Assembly: GCF_900626285.1 (NCBI RefSeq)
Contig: NZ_LR131147.1
Span: forward strand, 1,005,973 to 1,069,972
Direction of reading: 5' to 3'
Source: Intestinimonas massiliensis (ex Afouda et al. 2020)
GTDB taxonomy: Bacteria; Bacillota; Clostridia; Oscillospirales; Oscillospiraceae
Length of the DNA: 64,000 nucleotides
The notes beneath the pieces were generated by a model. The model was not told where the DNA came from, did not search any database, and was given only the letters and a program-made list of their open reading frames with translations. A program made the position numbers and the translations under genes. Of this stretch, positions 32,527-40,345 are shown piece after piece; position 1 is the first letter of the stretch, and each line of letters begins with the position of its first letter.

Positions 32527-33804
32527 TTACTTGCGGTAGCAGATCTCGTGGCGCTTAGGACCAGTAGAGACAATGGTGATGGGCGCCTCGATCTCCTTCT
32601 CGATGAAGTCCACGTAGTCCCGGGCCGCCTGGGGCAGGGCGTTGTAATCGGTAATACCCCGGATGTCGCACTTCCAGCCCGGCAGGGTCTGATACACCGG
32701 CTTGGCACGGTCCAGCAGGGCGGGCACAGGGAAGTCGCGGGTCACCTGGCCGTCGATCTCATAGCCGGTGCACACCTTGATCTCATCCAGATAGCCCAGG
32801 CAGTCGATGGCGGTGAGGGCCACCTGGGTGGTACCCTGCACCATGCAGCCGTAGCGGGTAGCCACCGCATCGAACCAGCCCACGCGGCGGGGACGGCCGG
32901 TAGTGGCGCCGTACTCGCCGGCGTCGCCGCCGCGATGACGCAGTTCCTCCGCCTCATCGCCGAAGAGCTCGCTGACAAAGGCACCGGCGCCCACGGCGGA
33001 CGAATAGGCCTTGGTCACGGTCACGATATCGCTGATGGACGTGGGAGGCACACCGCCGCCCACGGTACCGAAGCCGGCCAGGGTATGGGAAGAGGTGGTC
33101 ATGGGGCAGATGCCCAGGTTGGGATCCTTCATGGAGCCCAGCTGGCCCTCCAGCAGCACCTGCTTGCCGGACTTCAGGGCCCGGTGGACAAACGTCACGC
33201 CATCCCCCACATAGGGCTCCAGGATCTTGCGGTAGCCCATCAGCTCTTCAAAGAGGGCATCAGGATCCAGCAGAGGCTTGTGATAGAGGTGCTCCAGCAG
33301 CACATTCTTCAGCTCACAGATGTGGGCCAGCTGGCCCTTGAGCCGGTCCTCATGCCACAGATCGGCCACCTGAATGCCGATCTTGGAGTATTTATCGGAA
33401 TAGAAGGGGGCAATGCCGGACTTGGTGGAGCCATAGGCCGCGCCGGCCAGCCGCTCCTCCTCATAGGAATCCAGCAGCACATGATAGCTCATCAGCAGCT
33501 GAGCCCGCTGATCTACAATGATGTGGGGCGCAGGAACCCCGCCGTCCTCCAGATGCTTCAGCTCCGCGGCAAACTTGTTCACATCCAGAGCCACGCCATT
33601 GCCGATGATATTGGTGATATGGGGGTAGAACACACCGGAGGGGAGCTGATGCAGAGCAAACTTCCCGTAATCACAGATGATGGTGTGCCCGGCATTGGCA
33701 CCGCCCTGAAAACGGATGACCACATCAGACTGCTCGGCCAGCAGATCGGTGATCTTGCCCTTGCCCTCATCGCCCCAGTTTGCGCCGACGATTGCCTTTA
33801 CCAT
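32527..33804 (-). CDS. purA: Adenylosuccinate synthetase
   Basis: The 425-residue protein is a full-length PurA, which joins IMP and aspartate with GTP to give adenylosuccinate, the first committed step to AMP. The N-terminus M-V-K-A-I-V-G-A-N-W-G-D-E-G-K-G-K contains the GTP/IMP loop with the catalytic aspartate, and G-A-N-A-G-H-T holds the second catalytic residue (His). The start at 33804 follows GCAGGAGGAAATCGT; a 40-residue upstream extension in the same frame has no family similarity. It stands alone between two hairpins and a hypothetical gene. Confidence 0.97.
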   Translation of the reverse strand: MVKAIVGANWGDEGKGKITDLLAEQSDVVIRFQGGANAGHTIICDYGKFALHQLPSGVFYPHITNIIGNGVALDVNKFAAELKHLEDGGVPAPHIIVDQRAQLLMSYHVLLDSYEEERLAGAAYGSTKSGIAPFYSDKYSKIGIQVADLWHEDRLKGQLAHICELKNVLLEHLYHKPLLDPDALFEELMGYRKILEPYVGDGVTFVHRALKSGKQVLLEGQLGSMKDPNLGICPMTTSSHTLAGFGTVGGGVPPTSISDIVTVTKAYSSAVGAGAFVSELFGDEAEELRHRGGDAGEYGATTGRPRRVGWFDAVATRYGCMVQGTTQVALTAIDCLGYLDEIKVCTGYEIDGQVTRDFPVPALLDRAKPVYQTLPGWKCDIRGITDYNALPQAARDYVDFIEKEIEAPITIVSTGPKRHEICYRK

Positions 33805-33942
33805 ACGATTTCCTCCTGCCGCGGGGATTCGCGCATTGGCCTTTTCCCGCCGGCAAACTGTTGAGCCGATATCATGAGCCTGCCCAACGTGGGATATTAT
33901 ATTCCTATTTTTTTCTTTGGACAAGGTGGCAGCCGCAAAAAA

Positions 33943-34383
33943 TTATATGAATTTCTCTCTTTTCTTCCGTTCTTTTTTCCCTGTGCGTTTTGGCGGAAGC
34001 ACCGGCATGCCCCCCGGCAGCTGCCACTTCTCCTCCCGGCTCAGAACGCAGCGCCGCCCTTCCGCCTGCTCCGCCGCCTCCCACCGCACCCGGAGCACCC
34101 CCTCTTCCCTGGACACCTCCGCCGTCAGGCCGGCGCTCCACGGTTCGAAGGGCCGGGACCTGCTCCGGGCCGTCTGGGCCGCAGCGCAGGCACGCTGGTA
34201 AAGGAGCCCCTCCCACCGTTCCCGCCACATCCGCTCCAGACGCCGGTAGTAGCGCTCCACCCGCCGGGGCGCGGTCACGGGCAGCGTCAGCTTCGGCACC
34301 GAAAAGGACAGCACCGGCTCTCCCTCCCACAACAAGGTCCGGATACCTGAAGCCACAGGTCCCTCCTTCTTTATTTTTTCCAT
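33943..34383 (-). CDS. Hypothetical basic protein
   Basis: I do not recognise this 146-residue protein. It has a well-structured first half (R-T-L-L-W-E-G-E-P-V-L-S-F-S-V-P-K-L) rich in prolines and aromatic residues, a central R-R-L-E-R-M-W-R-E-R-W helix and a very basic tail ending in repeated K and R. There is no signal peptide. The first half resembles the start of extracellular DUF3298-like domains, but without the rest. It is divergent from yerC. Confidence 0.5.
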   Translation of the reverse strand: MEKIKKEGPVASGIRTLLWEGEPVLSFSVPKLTLPVTAPRRVERYYRRLERMWRERWEGLLYQRACAAAQTARSRSRPFEPWSAGLTAEVSREEGVLRVRWEAAEQAEGRRCVLSREEKWQLPGGMPVLPPKRTGKKERKKREKFI

Positions 34384-34456
34384 TACACTCTCCCCCTTAT
34401 ATGGAATAATTTTCTATTTAGTTTATGCATTTTTTCTAAAAGCGGTGAAAAAATGG

Positions 34457-34485
34457 TTTACTTCCATACTTCACTTTGGTAAAAT
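34457..34485 (+). promoter_or_regulatory. Promoter of the yerC operon
   Basis: TTTACT (34457-34462) and TAAAAT (34480-34485) are 17 bases apart in an AT-rich stretch. The GGGAGG ribosome site follows about 30 bases later. Confidence 0.6.
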
Positions 34486-34530
34486 ATAAGACGATCATAT
34501 CGCAATTTTAAGTGGGAGGTCTGACGGCCT

Positions 34531-34839
34531 ATGACAAAAAATGAAAAGCGTGAACACGGCGATCTGCTCTATCAGGCGATCCTTACTCTAAAGGATCTGG
34601 ACGAGTGCAAGAAGTTCTTCTCCGACCTGTGCACCGTGGCGGAGCTGCGGGCCATGGAGCAGCGGTTCGAAGTGGCCATGCTCTTATCCGACGGCATGAT
34701 CTACAATGATATTTTAGAACGCACCGGCGCCTCCAGCGCCACCATCAGCCGGGTCAACCGCTCCCTGCAGTACGGAGCAGACGGTTATCAGGCTGTCCTG
34801 CCCCGGATCAAGGAGATGCAGGGCGACGATGGCGTATGA
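34531..34839 (+). CDS. yerC: YerC/YecD family TrpR-related protein
   Basis: The 102-residue protein belongs to the TrpR-like YerC group: A-E-L-R-A-M-E-Q-R-F-E-V-A followed by the helix-turn-helix Y-N-D-I-L-E-R-T-G-A-S-S-A-T-I-S-R-V-N-R-S-L. It should bind DNA as a helical dimer, but the co-repressor is unknown in this group. It overlaps the methyltransferase gene by 11 bases and heads a three-gene run with it and hslO. Confidence 0.93.
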   Translation: MTKNEKREHGDLLYQAILTLKDLDECKKFFSDLCTVAELRAMEQRFEVAMLLSDGMIYNDILERTGASSATISRVNRSLQYGADGYQAVLPRIKEMQGDDGV

Positions 34840-35575
34840 GTATTTAGCCCAGTGCTATGACCAATTTACAGAGGATGTGGACTACAGCCGGTGGGCGGAC
34901 TATGTGGAAAAGCACTTCGCCCGCAGCAAGCTGCCCATCCGCACGGTGCTGGATCTGGCCTGCGGCACCGGGAGCCTGACCAGGCTTCTGGCCCAGCGGG
35001 GCTATGAGATGATCGGCGCCGACCTCTCAGAGGAGATGCTGGCCCAGGCGGCGGAAAAATGCCGGGGCGTGGGGGATCCGGAGCCCATCTTTCTCCATCA
35101 GGCGATGGAGGAGCTGGACCTCTACGGCACCATCGACGCCTGCGTCTGCTGTCTGGACAGCGTCAACTATGTCACCCGGTCCGGGAAACTGGCCCGGGCG
35201 TTTCAGCGTGTGCACACCTTTTTGATGCCCGGCGGCCTGTTCCTGTTCGACATCAATACCCCGGACAAGCTGCGGGGCCTGGACGGGCAGATGTTCCTGG
35301 ATGAGAATGAAAACGCCTACTGCGTCTGGCGGGCGGATTACTCCCCCCGGCGGCGGGTGTGTACCTACGGCATGGACATCTTCCAGCGGACCGAGGGCAA
35401 CCTGTGGCAGCGCTGGGAGGAAGTCCACGAGGAATTTGCCTACGAGCCGGAGGAACTGGAGGACCTGCTGCGGCAGGCCGGTTTCCGGCAGATCAAGCAA
35501 TACGGCGAACTGCGTATGCGTGCTCCCCGGCAGGGGGAAGGCCGCATCTTCTTCGCCGCACGAAAGGATACCTAA
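34829..35575 (+). CDS. Class I SAM-dependent methyltransferase
   Basis: The 248-residue protein has the Rossmann methyltransferase motifs: V-L-D-L-A-C-G-T-G-S-L-T near residue 40 (motif I, SAM binding), an acidic end of strand 2 in G-A-D-L-S-E-E-M and a motif IV-like C-L-D-S-V-N-Y. The substrate is not evident; the family is broad. It overlaps yerC, and hslO starts six bases after it. Confidence 0.9.
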   Translation: MAYEYLAQCYDQFTEDVDYSRWADYVEKHFARSKLPIRTVLDLACGTGSLTRLLAQRGYEMIGADLSEEMLAQAAEKCRGVGDPEPIFLHQAMEELDLYGTIDACVCCLDSVNYVTRSGKLARAFQRVHTFLMPGGLFLFDINTPDKLRGLDGQMFLDENENAYCVWRADYSPRRRVCTYGMDIFQRTEGNLWQRWEEVHEEFAYEPEELEDLLRQAGFRQIKQYGELRMRAPRQGEGRIFFAARKDT

Positions 35576-35580
35576 GCATT

Positions 35581-36468
35581 ATGACAGATACAATCATTCG
35601 CGCACTGACCAAAAACGCGCCGGTAAAGGCCTCCGTCATCTCCGCCCGCGGTATGGTGGAGCGGGCCCGGCAGATCCACAAGACCCTGCCGGTAGCCACC
35701 GCCGCCCTGGGCCGCAGCCTGATGGCAGTTTCCATGATGGGCAACCAGCTGAAGGAGGAGAATGGCTCCGTGACCCTCCGCATCAAAGGCGGCGGACCTC
35801 TTGGCTCCATCACGGTGGTGTCCGACAGCAAGGGCAACGCCCGGGGCTATGTGACCAACCCCCTGGTTGATCTGCCCCTGAAGGGGCCGGCCAAGCTGGA
35901 CGTGGGGGCCGCTGTGGGCCGGGACGGCTCCCTGACGGTCATCAAGGATCTGTGCATGAAGGAGCCCTATGTGGGCACCGTTCCCCTGGTTTCCGGCGAG
36001 ATCGCCGAGGACATCACCTCCTATTTCGCCGAGAGCGAGCAGATTCCCACGGCCTGCGCCCTGGGGGTGCTGGTGGATGTGGACCAGAGCGTTCTCTGTG
36101 CCGGCGGCTACCTGATCCAGCTGCTGCCCGGGGCGGATGACAAGGTGATCACCGCCGTGGAAAACGGCATCCAGCGGGTGGGGCCGGTGACCGAGGCCAT
36201 GCGGAACGGCGCCGACGCCCGGACCCTGCTGGAGCAGGTGCTCTCCGATTTCGAGCTGGAGATCCTGTCGGAGGAGCCGGTGGAGTACCGCTGTTACTGC
36301 TCCCGGGACCGGGTCAGCCGGGCTCTCATCAGCATGGGCCGCCAGGAACTGGAGGACCTGATCCGGGAACAGGGCAAGGCGGAGCTGACCTGCCAGTTCT
36401 GCGACAAGGTCTATACCTATTCCAAGGAGGATCTGGAGGCCCTTCTGGCCTCCCTCGACGCTCAGTAA
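35581..36468 (+). CDS. hslO: Redox-regulated chaperone Hsp33
   Basis: The 295-residue protein has the Hsp33 core and the C-terminal zinc switch Y-R-C-Y-C followed by C-Q-F-C about 30 residues later. In reducing conditions the four cysteines hold zinc; on oxidation the domain unfolds and exposes a holdase surface. All four cysteines are present, so the switch should work. The ATG at 35581 is chosen because the longer frame lies inside the methyltransferase gene. A strong hairpin follows. Confidence 0.96.
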   Translation: MTDTIIRALTKNAPVKASVISARGMVERARQIHKTLPVATAALGRSLMAVSMMGNQLKEENGSVTLRIKGGGPLGSITVVSDSKGNARGYVTNPLVDLPLKGPAKLDVGAAVGRDGSLTVIKDLCMKEPYVGTVPLVSGEIAEDITSYFAESEQIPTACALGVLVDVDQSVLCAGGYLIQLLPGADDKVITAVENGIQRVGPVTEAMRNGADARTLLEQVLSDFELEILSEEPVEYRCYCSRDRVSRALISMGRQELEDLIREQGKAELTCQFCDKVYTYSKEDLEALLASLDAQ

Positions 36469-36476
36469 CAACAACC

Positions 36477-36511
36477 GTGCCGTCCCCGGATTCCGTGCCT
36501 GGGGACGGCAC
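36477..36511 (+). terminator. Hairpin after hslO
   Basis: GTGCCGTCCCC pairs with GGGGACGGCAC, an 11-base-pair GC-rich stem, followed by GGAAAATAATC rather than a T-run. It probably ends the yerC-hslO transcript. Confidence 0.6.
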
Positions 36512-36543
36512 GGAAAATAATCGAAAAAAATTTGCCGAAACGG

Positions 36544-36572
36544 TTGACAACCCCGGCAGCTTCTAGTATAAT
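36544..36572 (+). promoter_or_regulatory. Strong promoter of the tRNA cluster
   Basis: TTGACA (36544-36549) and TATAAT (36567-36572) are both perfect consensus with a 17-base spacer, 37 bases before tRNA-Val. This fits the high expression needed for tRNA genes. Confidence 0.9.
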
Positions 36573-36608
36573 AACCTTCGCTGCTTGACCGAAAGCAGAC
36601 TTGATAAC

Positions 36609-36684
36609 GGGAGCATAGCTCAGCTGGGAGAGCGCATGCCTTACAAGCATGATGTCACAGGTTCGAGCCCTGTTGTTCCCACCA
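36609..36684 (+). tRNA. tRNA-Val (TAC)
   Basis: Cloverleaf with acceptor GGGAGCA/TGTTCCC, anticodon stem CATGC/GCATG around CTTACAA (anticodon TAC), GGTTCGAGC T-loop and encoded CCA. First of five tRNAs. Confidence 0.97.
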
Positions 36685-36720
36685 CTCCCTTTCTGGGAGC
36701 TCCCGTACCCCCTACCGTAT

Positions 36721-36797
<77 letters not shown>

Positions 36798-36800
36798 TTT

Positions 36801-36876
36801 GCCTCTGTAGCTCAGTTGGTAGAGCAGGGGACTGAAAATCCCCGTGTCGCTGGTTCGATTCCGGCCGGAGGCACCA
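36801..36876 (+). tRNA. tRNA-Phe (GAA)
   Basis: Acceptor GCCTCTG with CGGAGGC, anticodon stem GGGGA/TCCCC around CTGAAAA (anticodon GAA), GGTTCGATT T-loop, encoded CCA. Confidence 0.97.
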
Positions 36877-36877
36877 T

Positions 36878-36914
36878 CCTTCCGGCGAATATGTCCCACA
36901 TATTCGCCGGAAGG
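36878..36914 (+). terminator. Terminator within the tRNA cluster
   Basis: CCTTCCGGCGAATATGT and ACATATTCGCCGGAAGG form a 17-base-pair stem with a three-base loop, followed by TTCCCTTATTTTT. It separates Val-Asp-Phe from Gly-Cys, so the cluster may be two transcripts. Confidence 0.85.
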
Positions 36915-36971
36915 TTCCCTTATTTTTCTGGTATCCCGTGTGTGTGGTCCGCATAGAATGGATCACGACAT

Positions 36972-37047
36972 GCAGGTGTAGCTCATCTGGTAGAGCGCCA
37001 CCTTGCCAAGGTGGAGGTAGCGAGTTCGAGCCTCGTCACCTGCTCCA
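36972..37047 (+). tRNA. tRNA-Gly (GCC)
   Basis: Acceptor GCAGGTG/CACCTGC, anticodon stem CCACC/GGTGG around TTGCCAA (anticodon GCC), AGTTCGAGC T-loop, encoded CCA. Confidence 0.97.
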
Positions 37048-37079
37048 AAAATGATCACAAGACTTCTTGTGATCCATAA

Positions 37080-37153
37080 GGCGACATAGCCAAGTGGTAA
37101 GGCAGAGCTCTGCAAAAGCTCCACCCCCAGTTCGAGTCTGGGTGTCGCCTCCA
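37080..37153 (+). tRNA. tRNA-Cys (GCA)
   Basis: Acceptor GGCGACA/TGTCGCC, anticodon stem GAGCT/AGCTC around CTGCAAA (anticodon GCA), AGTTCGAGT T-loop, encoded CCA. Confidence 0.97.
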
Positions 37154-37192
37154 AAAAAGAAACACCAGCCAATAGGCTGGTGTTTCTTTTTT
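37153..37192 (+). terminator. Terminator after tRNA-Cys
   Basis: AAAAAAGAAACACCAGCC pairs with GGCTGGTGTTTCTTTTTT around AATA. The same inner stem, ACACCAGCC/GGCTGGTGT, recurs in the terminator at 38835-38872. Confidence 0.93.
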
Positions 37193-37259
37193 GCGCAAAA
37201 GCTGTGACGTCTGCGTCTGAATCCGTAGTATAAGAGCGAGGAAGAAAGGAGGGCGGCAA

Positions 37260-37817
37260 ATGGAGGACCTCAAGATCATTGATTTGTTTTTCCTGCGCTC
37301 AGAGACGGCCGTTACGGAGCTGGAGAAGAAGTACGGAACAATTTGCAAAAAACTGGCGTTCCATATTTTAAACAACAAAGAGGACGCAGAAGAGTGTGTA
37401 AACGACGCCTACCTGGCCGTATGGAACAACATCCCGCCTAATCGGCCAGACCCGCTGCGGGCCTACCTCTGCCGGATCGTACGGAATCTCTCCATCAAGA
37501 AATATAAAGCGAACACTGCGGAAAAGCGCAACAGCTTTTATGACATATCATTGGAGGAGCTGGCCGAGTGCATCCCGGCCCGCGAGACGGTAGAGGACCT
37601 GTGGGATGCAAAAGAGCTGGGCAAACAGCTGGACGCCTTTCTCGGTACGCTGGATCAAAGGAGCCGCATTCTGTTCCTGCGGCGGTACTGGTTTTCTGAT
37701 TCATTGGCCGAGCTGGCATCAGAATTTCACATCACGGAGCACAACGCTGCCGTCCGGCTGTCACGGATCCGGGCAAAACTGCGGAACTATTTGTCAAAGG
37801 AGGGTATTCAGAGATGA
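37260..37817 (+). CDS. ECF-type RNA polymerase sigma factor (copy 2)
   Basis: The 185-residue protein parallels the one at 29647 throughout: K-I-I-D-L-F-F, D-A-E-E-C-V-N-D-A-Y, W-N-N-I-P-P and V-R-N-L-S-I in region 2, R-I-L-F-L-R-R-Y-W-F-S-D-S and A-A-V-R-L-S-R-I-R in region 4. The two are clearly members of one subfamily. It is set in its own terminator-bounded unit together with its partner, whose ATG overlaps the sigma stop. The ribosome site is AGGAGGGCGG. Confidence 0.92.
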   Translation: MEDLKIIDLFFLRSETAVTELEKKYGTICKKLAFHILNNKEDAEECVNDAYLAVWNNIPPNRPDPLRAYLCRIVRNLSIKKYKANTAEKRNSFYDISLEELAECIPARETVEDLWDAKELGKQLDAFLGTLDQRSRILFLRRYWFSDSLAELASEFHITEHNAAVRLSRIRAKLRNYLSKEGIQR

Positions 37818-38806
37818 CACGGGAACAGCTATCGGATGCCTTGGGAGAAATCAACCCCCGCTATGTGGATGAGGCGTTGACGGGTGCGGACCGGCGCGCC
37901 GCAAGGCCCAGGGGTCTTCTCCGGGCAGGTCTGGCCGCGGCGGTGATCGCGGGTCTGCTGATACTCACGACGGGCGCGGTATTTATCCTCAAGCCGGTTC
38001 TGCAAACCTACTTTGGCAAGTCCGCAGCCTATGTCTACCAGAAGAACAGTCAGATCCTGAACCTGAGCCAGACCGTGGACGGATGGACCATGACCCTTAC
38101 CGACTGCATCGGCGACGACAACCGCCTGTATGTGGGAATAGAGGTCACGGCCCCTAAGGGGATCGCGCTGAACGAGCAGGGGTATCCACTCCCCTACGGG
38201 ATTGAGGAGATCGACATTGACGTCAGCGACGGCGCCCGACATCCCGGGGCATGGTACATCAATCAGGTCCCGGATGACAGTGAGACGGACAACCATCTTC
38301 GCTTTGTCCTCTGGATGAATTGTCAGGAGTCTCTGGATGGGAAGACCATTTCCTTGGTCCTGGGCAGGATCAGCCATGGCAATGGGGTCTGCGACTTCGA
38401 CGGAAGCTGGACCTTCCGGGATATCAAGCTGGACCTGGCAGATCAGAGCATCCGGCTGGAGCCGCAGGTGACTGTCCCGGTACTGGATACCACTGCTACC
38501 CTGACAGAGCTGACTGTTTCCCCTGTTTCCATCACGCTTTGCTTCCAGGGCGAGGGGCTGATCGGACAGTGCCAGCGCTATCCCAACGGTACAAACATCA
38601 CAGATCCCACCATTGTTCTTTATGACCACGAGGGCAACGTCATGCAGCTGGAAACCCGGCACGCCCCCTTCGGCAGCCGGGCAGGCAGCGGCGACAACAA
38701 CACAACGGGAGAACTGCGGATCGTGCAGGGCTACGAAACCTTTATTGATCTGGAGGCACTGGACCATATCGAAATCTGCGGGGTCTCCATTCCGGTAAGG
38801 CAGTAG
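37814..38806 (+). CDS. Membrane-anchored anti-sigma-like protein (partner of copy 2)
   Basis: The 330-residue protein has a cytoplasmic head with L-S-D-A-L-G-E-I-N-P-R-Y-V-D-E-A-L, one membrane helix at about 36-58 and an extracellular part of about 270 residues with DUF4179-like beta-rich character. The head probably binds the sigma factor. It is almost twice as long as the partner at 30204; the extra length is all outside the membrane, which suggests a different signal. Confidence 0.78.
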   Translation: MTREQLSDALGEINPRYVDEALTGADRRAARPRGLLRAGLAAAVIAGLLILTTGAVFILKPVLQTYFGKSAAYVYQKNSQILNLSQTVDGWTMTLTDCIGDDNRLYVGIEVTAPKGIALNEQGYPLPYGIEEIDIDVSDGARHPGAWYINQVPDDSETDNHLRFVLWMNCQESLDGKTISLVLGRISHGNGVCDFDGSWTFRDIKLDLADQSIRLEPQVTVPVLDTTATLTELTVSPVSITLCFQGEGLIGQCQRYPNGTNITDPTIVLYDHEGNVMQLETRHAPFGSRAGSGDNNTTGELRIVQGYETFIDLEALDHIEICGVSIPVRQ

Positions 38807-38834
38807 CCGTCCAGCCGCAGCATTGTGACACCGC

Positions 38835-38872
38835 AAAAAGGAACACCAGCCTTAAGGCTGGTGTTCCTTTTT
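38835..38872. terminator. Bidirectional terminator after the ECF operon
   Basis: AAAAAGGAACACCAGCC and GGCTGGTGTTCCTTTTT pair around TTAA, with A- and T-runs on both sides, between convergent genes. The stem matches that at 37153-37192. Confidence 0.93.
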
Positions 38873-38886
38873 GTCTGTCCGCGGGC

Positions 38887-39567
38887 TTACTTGCTGCCTG
38901 TGTTAATGAAGGGGGCCAGGGCGTCGGCCACGCCGCTGATGGGCATGGTCTGAAGCACCACCCGGCCGGGACCGGTGATCACCGTGTTGAACAGCCCCTC
39001 GCCGCCGAAGAGCACGTTCTTCACGCCCTTGATCATCTGGATCTCCATGGAGCAGGTGGCGTCCATCATAGCCAGGTTTCCGCTGTCCACCACCAGGCTC
39101 TGCCCCGCCCGGAGCTCATACTCCACCACGGAGCCGTCCAGCTCCACAAAGGCCATGCCGCTGCCGGAGAGCTTCTGCATGATGAAGCCCTCACCGCCGA
39201 AGAAGCCGGCCCCCAGCTTCTTCTGGAAGAAGACCGACAGCTCCACGCTGCGCTCCGACGCCAGGAAGCCCCGCTTCTGCACCACCACCGGGTGGGCGGG
39301 GTCAATCTGGACCGCCCGGATGGCCCCGGGGAAGCTGGAGGCAAAGGCGATCATGCCCGGGCCGCCCTGAGCCGTATACGTATTCTGAAAGAGAGAGTCA
39401 CCGGAGAACATCCGTCCAAAGGCCTTGCCCAGGCCGCCGGCCCCGGTCTCCATCTTCATGTTGGGGCTCATCCACACCATGGAGCCCCGCTCCGTGATCA
39501 TGGATTCCCCGCCCTCCAGCTGGCAGATCACCACCGGCATAGGCTCGCCTTGGATTTCGTACTTCAT
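38887..39567 (-). CDS. AIM24/TIGR00266 family protein
   Basis: The 226-residue protein is a typical bacterial AIM24 homologue: R-G-S-M-V-W-M-S near the start, the G-x-G-G-L-G-K-A-F-G-R glycine stretch, repeated beta-hairpins and the G-E-G-L-F-N-T near the end. The family forms trimeric beta-rich structures related to tryptophan-RNA-binding proteins; its bacterial role is unknown. It is alone, converging on the ECF operon, with GGAGGGTAAC before the start. Confidence 0.92.
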   Translation of the reverse strand: MKYEIQGEPMPVVICQLEGGESMITERGSMVWMSPNMKMETGAGGLGKAFGRMFSGDSLFQNTYTAQGGPGMIAFASSFPGAIRAVQIDPAHPVVVQKRGFLASERSVELSVFFQKKLGAGFFGGEGFIMQKLSGSGMAFVELDGSVVEYELRAGQSLVVDSGNLAMMDATCSMEIQMIKGVKNVLFGGEGLFNTVITGPGRVVLQTMPISGVADALAPFINTGSK

Positions 39568-39701
39568 ATGTTACCCTCCTTTTATCTGGATAGATTTAGT
39601 ATATTCCGGTTTTCGAAGGGATTCAACCTCTCCCTCCCCATCTTTACAAAATCTTAAGAGCTGTGTTATCATGGTAAAAACTGCATGGGAGGCACACGTC
39701 A

Positions 39702-40286
39702 ATGACACAGCTGACACGGGAGCAGGCCCTGGACCTGCTGAAAGAATACAATCACGAACCGTTCCATCTTCGCCACGCCCTTACGGTGGAGGCGGTAATG
39801 GACTGGTACGCCCATGAGCTGGGCTACGGGGACCAGGCGGCGTTCTGGGCCATGGCCGGCCTGCTCCACGATCTGGACTTTGAGCAGTACCCTGACGAGC
39901 ACTGCGTCAAGGTACGGGAGATCATGGAGTCCAGGGATCTGGACCCCGCCCTCATTCACGCGGTGGTGAGCCACGGCTGGGGCATGACCGGCGGAGACGT
40001 TCAGCCGGAGCACGAGATGGAGAAGGTCCTCTTCGCCGCCGACGAGCTCACCGGTCTGATCGGAGCGGCTGCCCTGATGCGCCCCTCCAAGAGCGTGCAG
40101 GACATGGAGCTGTCCAGCCTGAAGAAAAAATACAAGGACAAGCGCTTTGCCGCCGGCTGCTCCCGCGAGACCATCGCCCAGGGCGCCGAAATGCTGGGCT
40201 GGGAGCTGAACGACCTGCTGGACCGCACCCTCCAGGCCATGAAGGCCAAGGAGGCGGACATCGAGGCCCAGTGCGCTGCTCTGTAA
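39702..40286 (+). CDS. HD-domain hydrolase
   Basis: The 194-residue protein has the HD pattern L-R-H-A-L-T-V-E (first His), G-L-L-H-D-L-D-F-E (HD), a later V-S-H-G-W-G and A-A-D-E-L-T-G. These are the metal ligands of HDIG-type phosphohydrolases. It likely removes phosphate from a nucleotide or similar; the exact substrate is unknown. A possible promoter, TTTACA with TTATCA 17 bases later, lies just upstream. Terminator follows. Confidence 0.88.
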   Translation: MTQLTREQALDLLKEYNHEPFHLRHALTVEAVMDWYAHELGYGDQAAFWAMAGLLHDLDFEQYPDEHCVKVREIMESRDLDPALIHAVVSHGWGMTGGDVQPEHEMEKVLFAADELTGLIGAAALMRPSKSVQDMELSSLKKKYKDKRFAAGCSRETIAQGAEMLGWELNDLLDRTLQAMKAKEADIEAQCAAL

Positions 40287-40301
40287 TCGTTCTCTGCTGA
40301 T

Positions 40302-40341
40302 AAAAATCGCGGTCTGCCGGAAACGGCAGACCGCGATTTTT
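40302..40341. terminator. Bidirectional terminator
   Basis: AAAAATCGCGGTCTGCCG and CGGCAGACCGCGATTTTT, an 18-base-pair stem with a GAAA loop, between convergent HD and Na/Pi genes. Confidence 0.95.
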
Positions 40342-40345
40342 ATTT

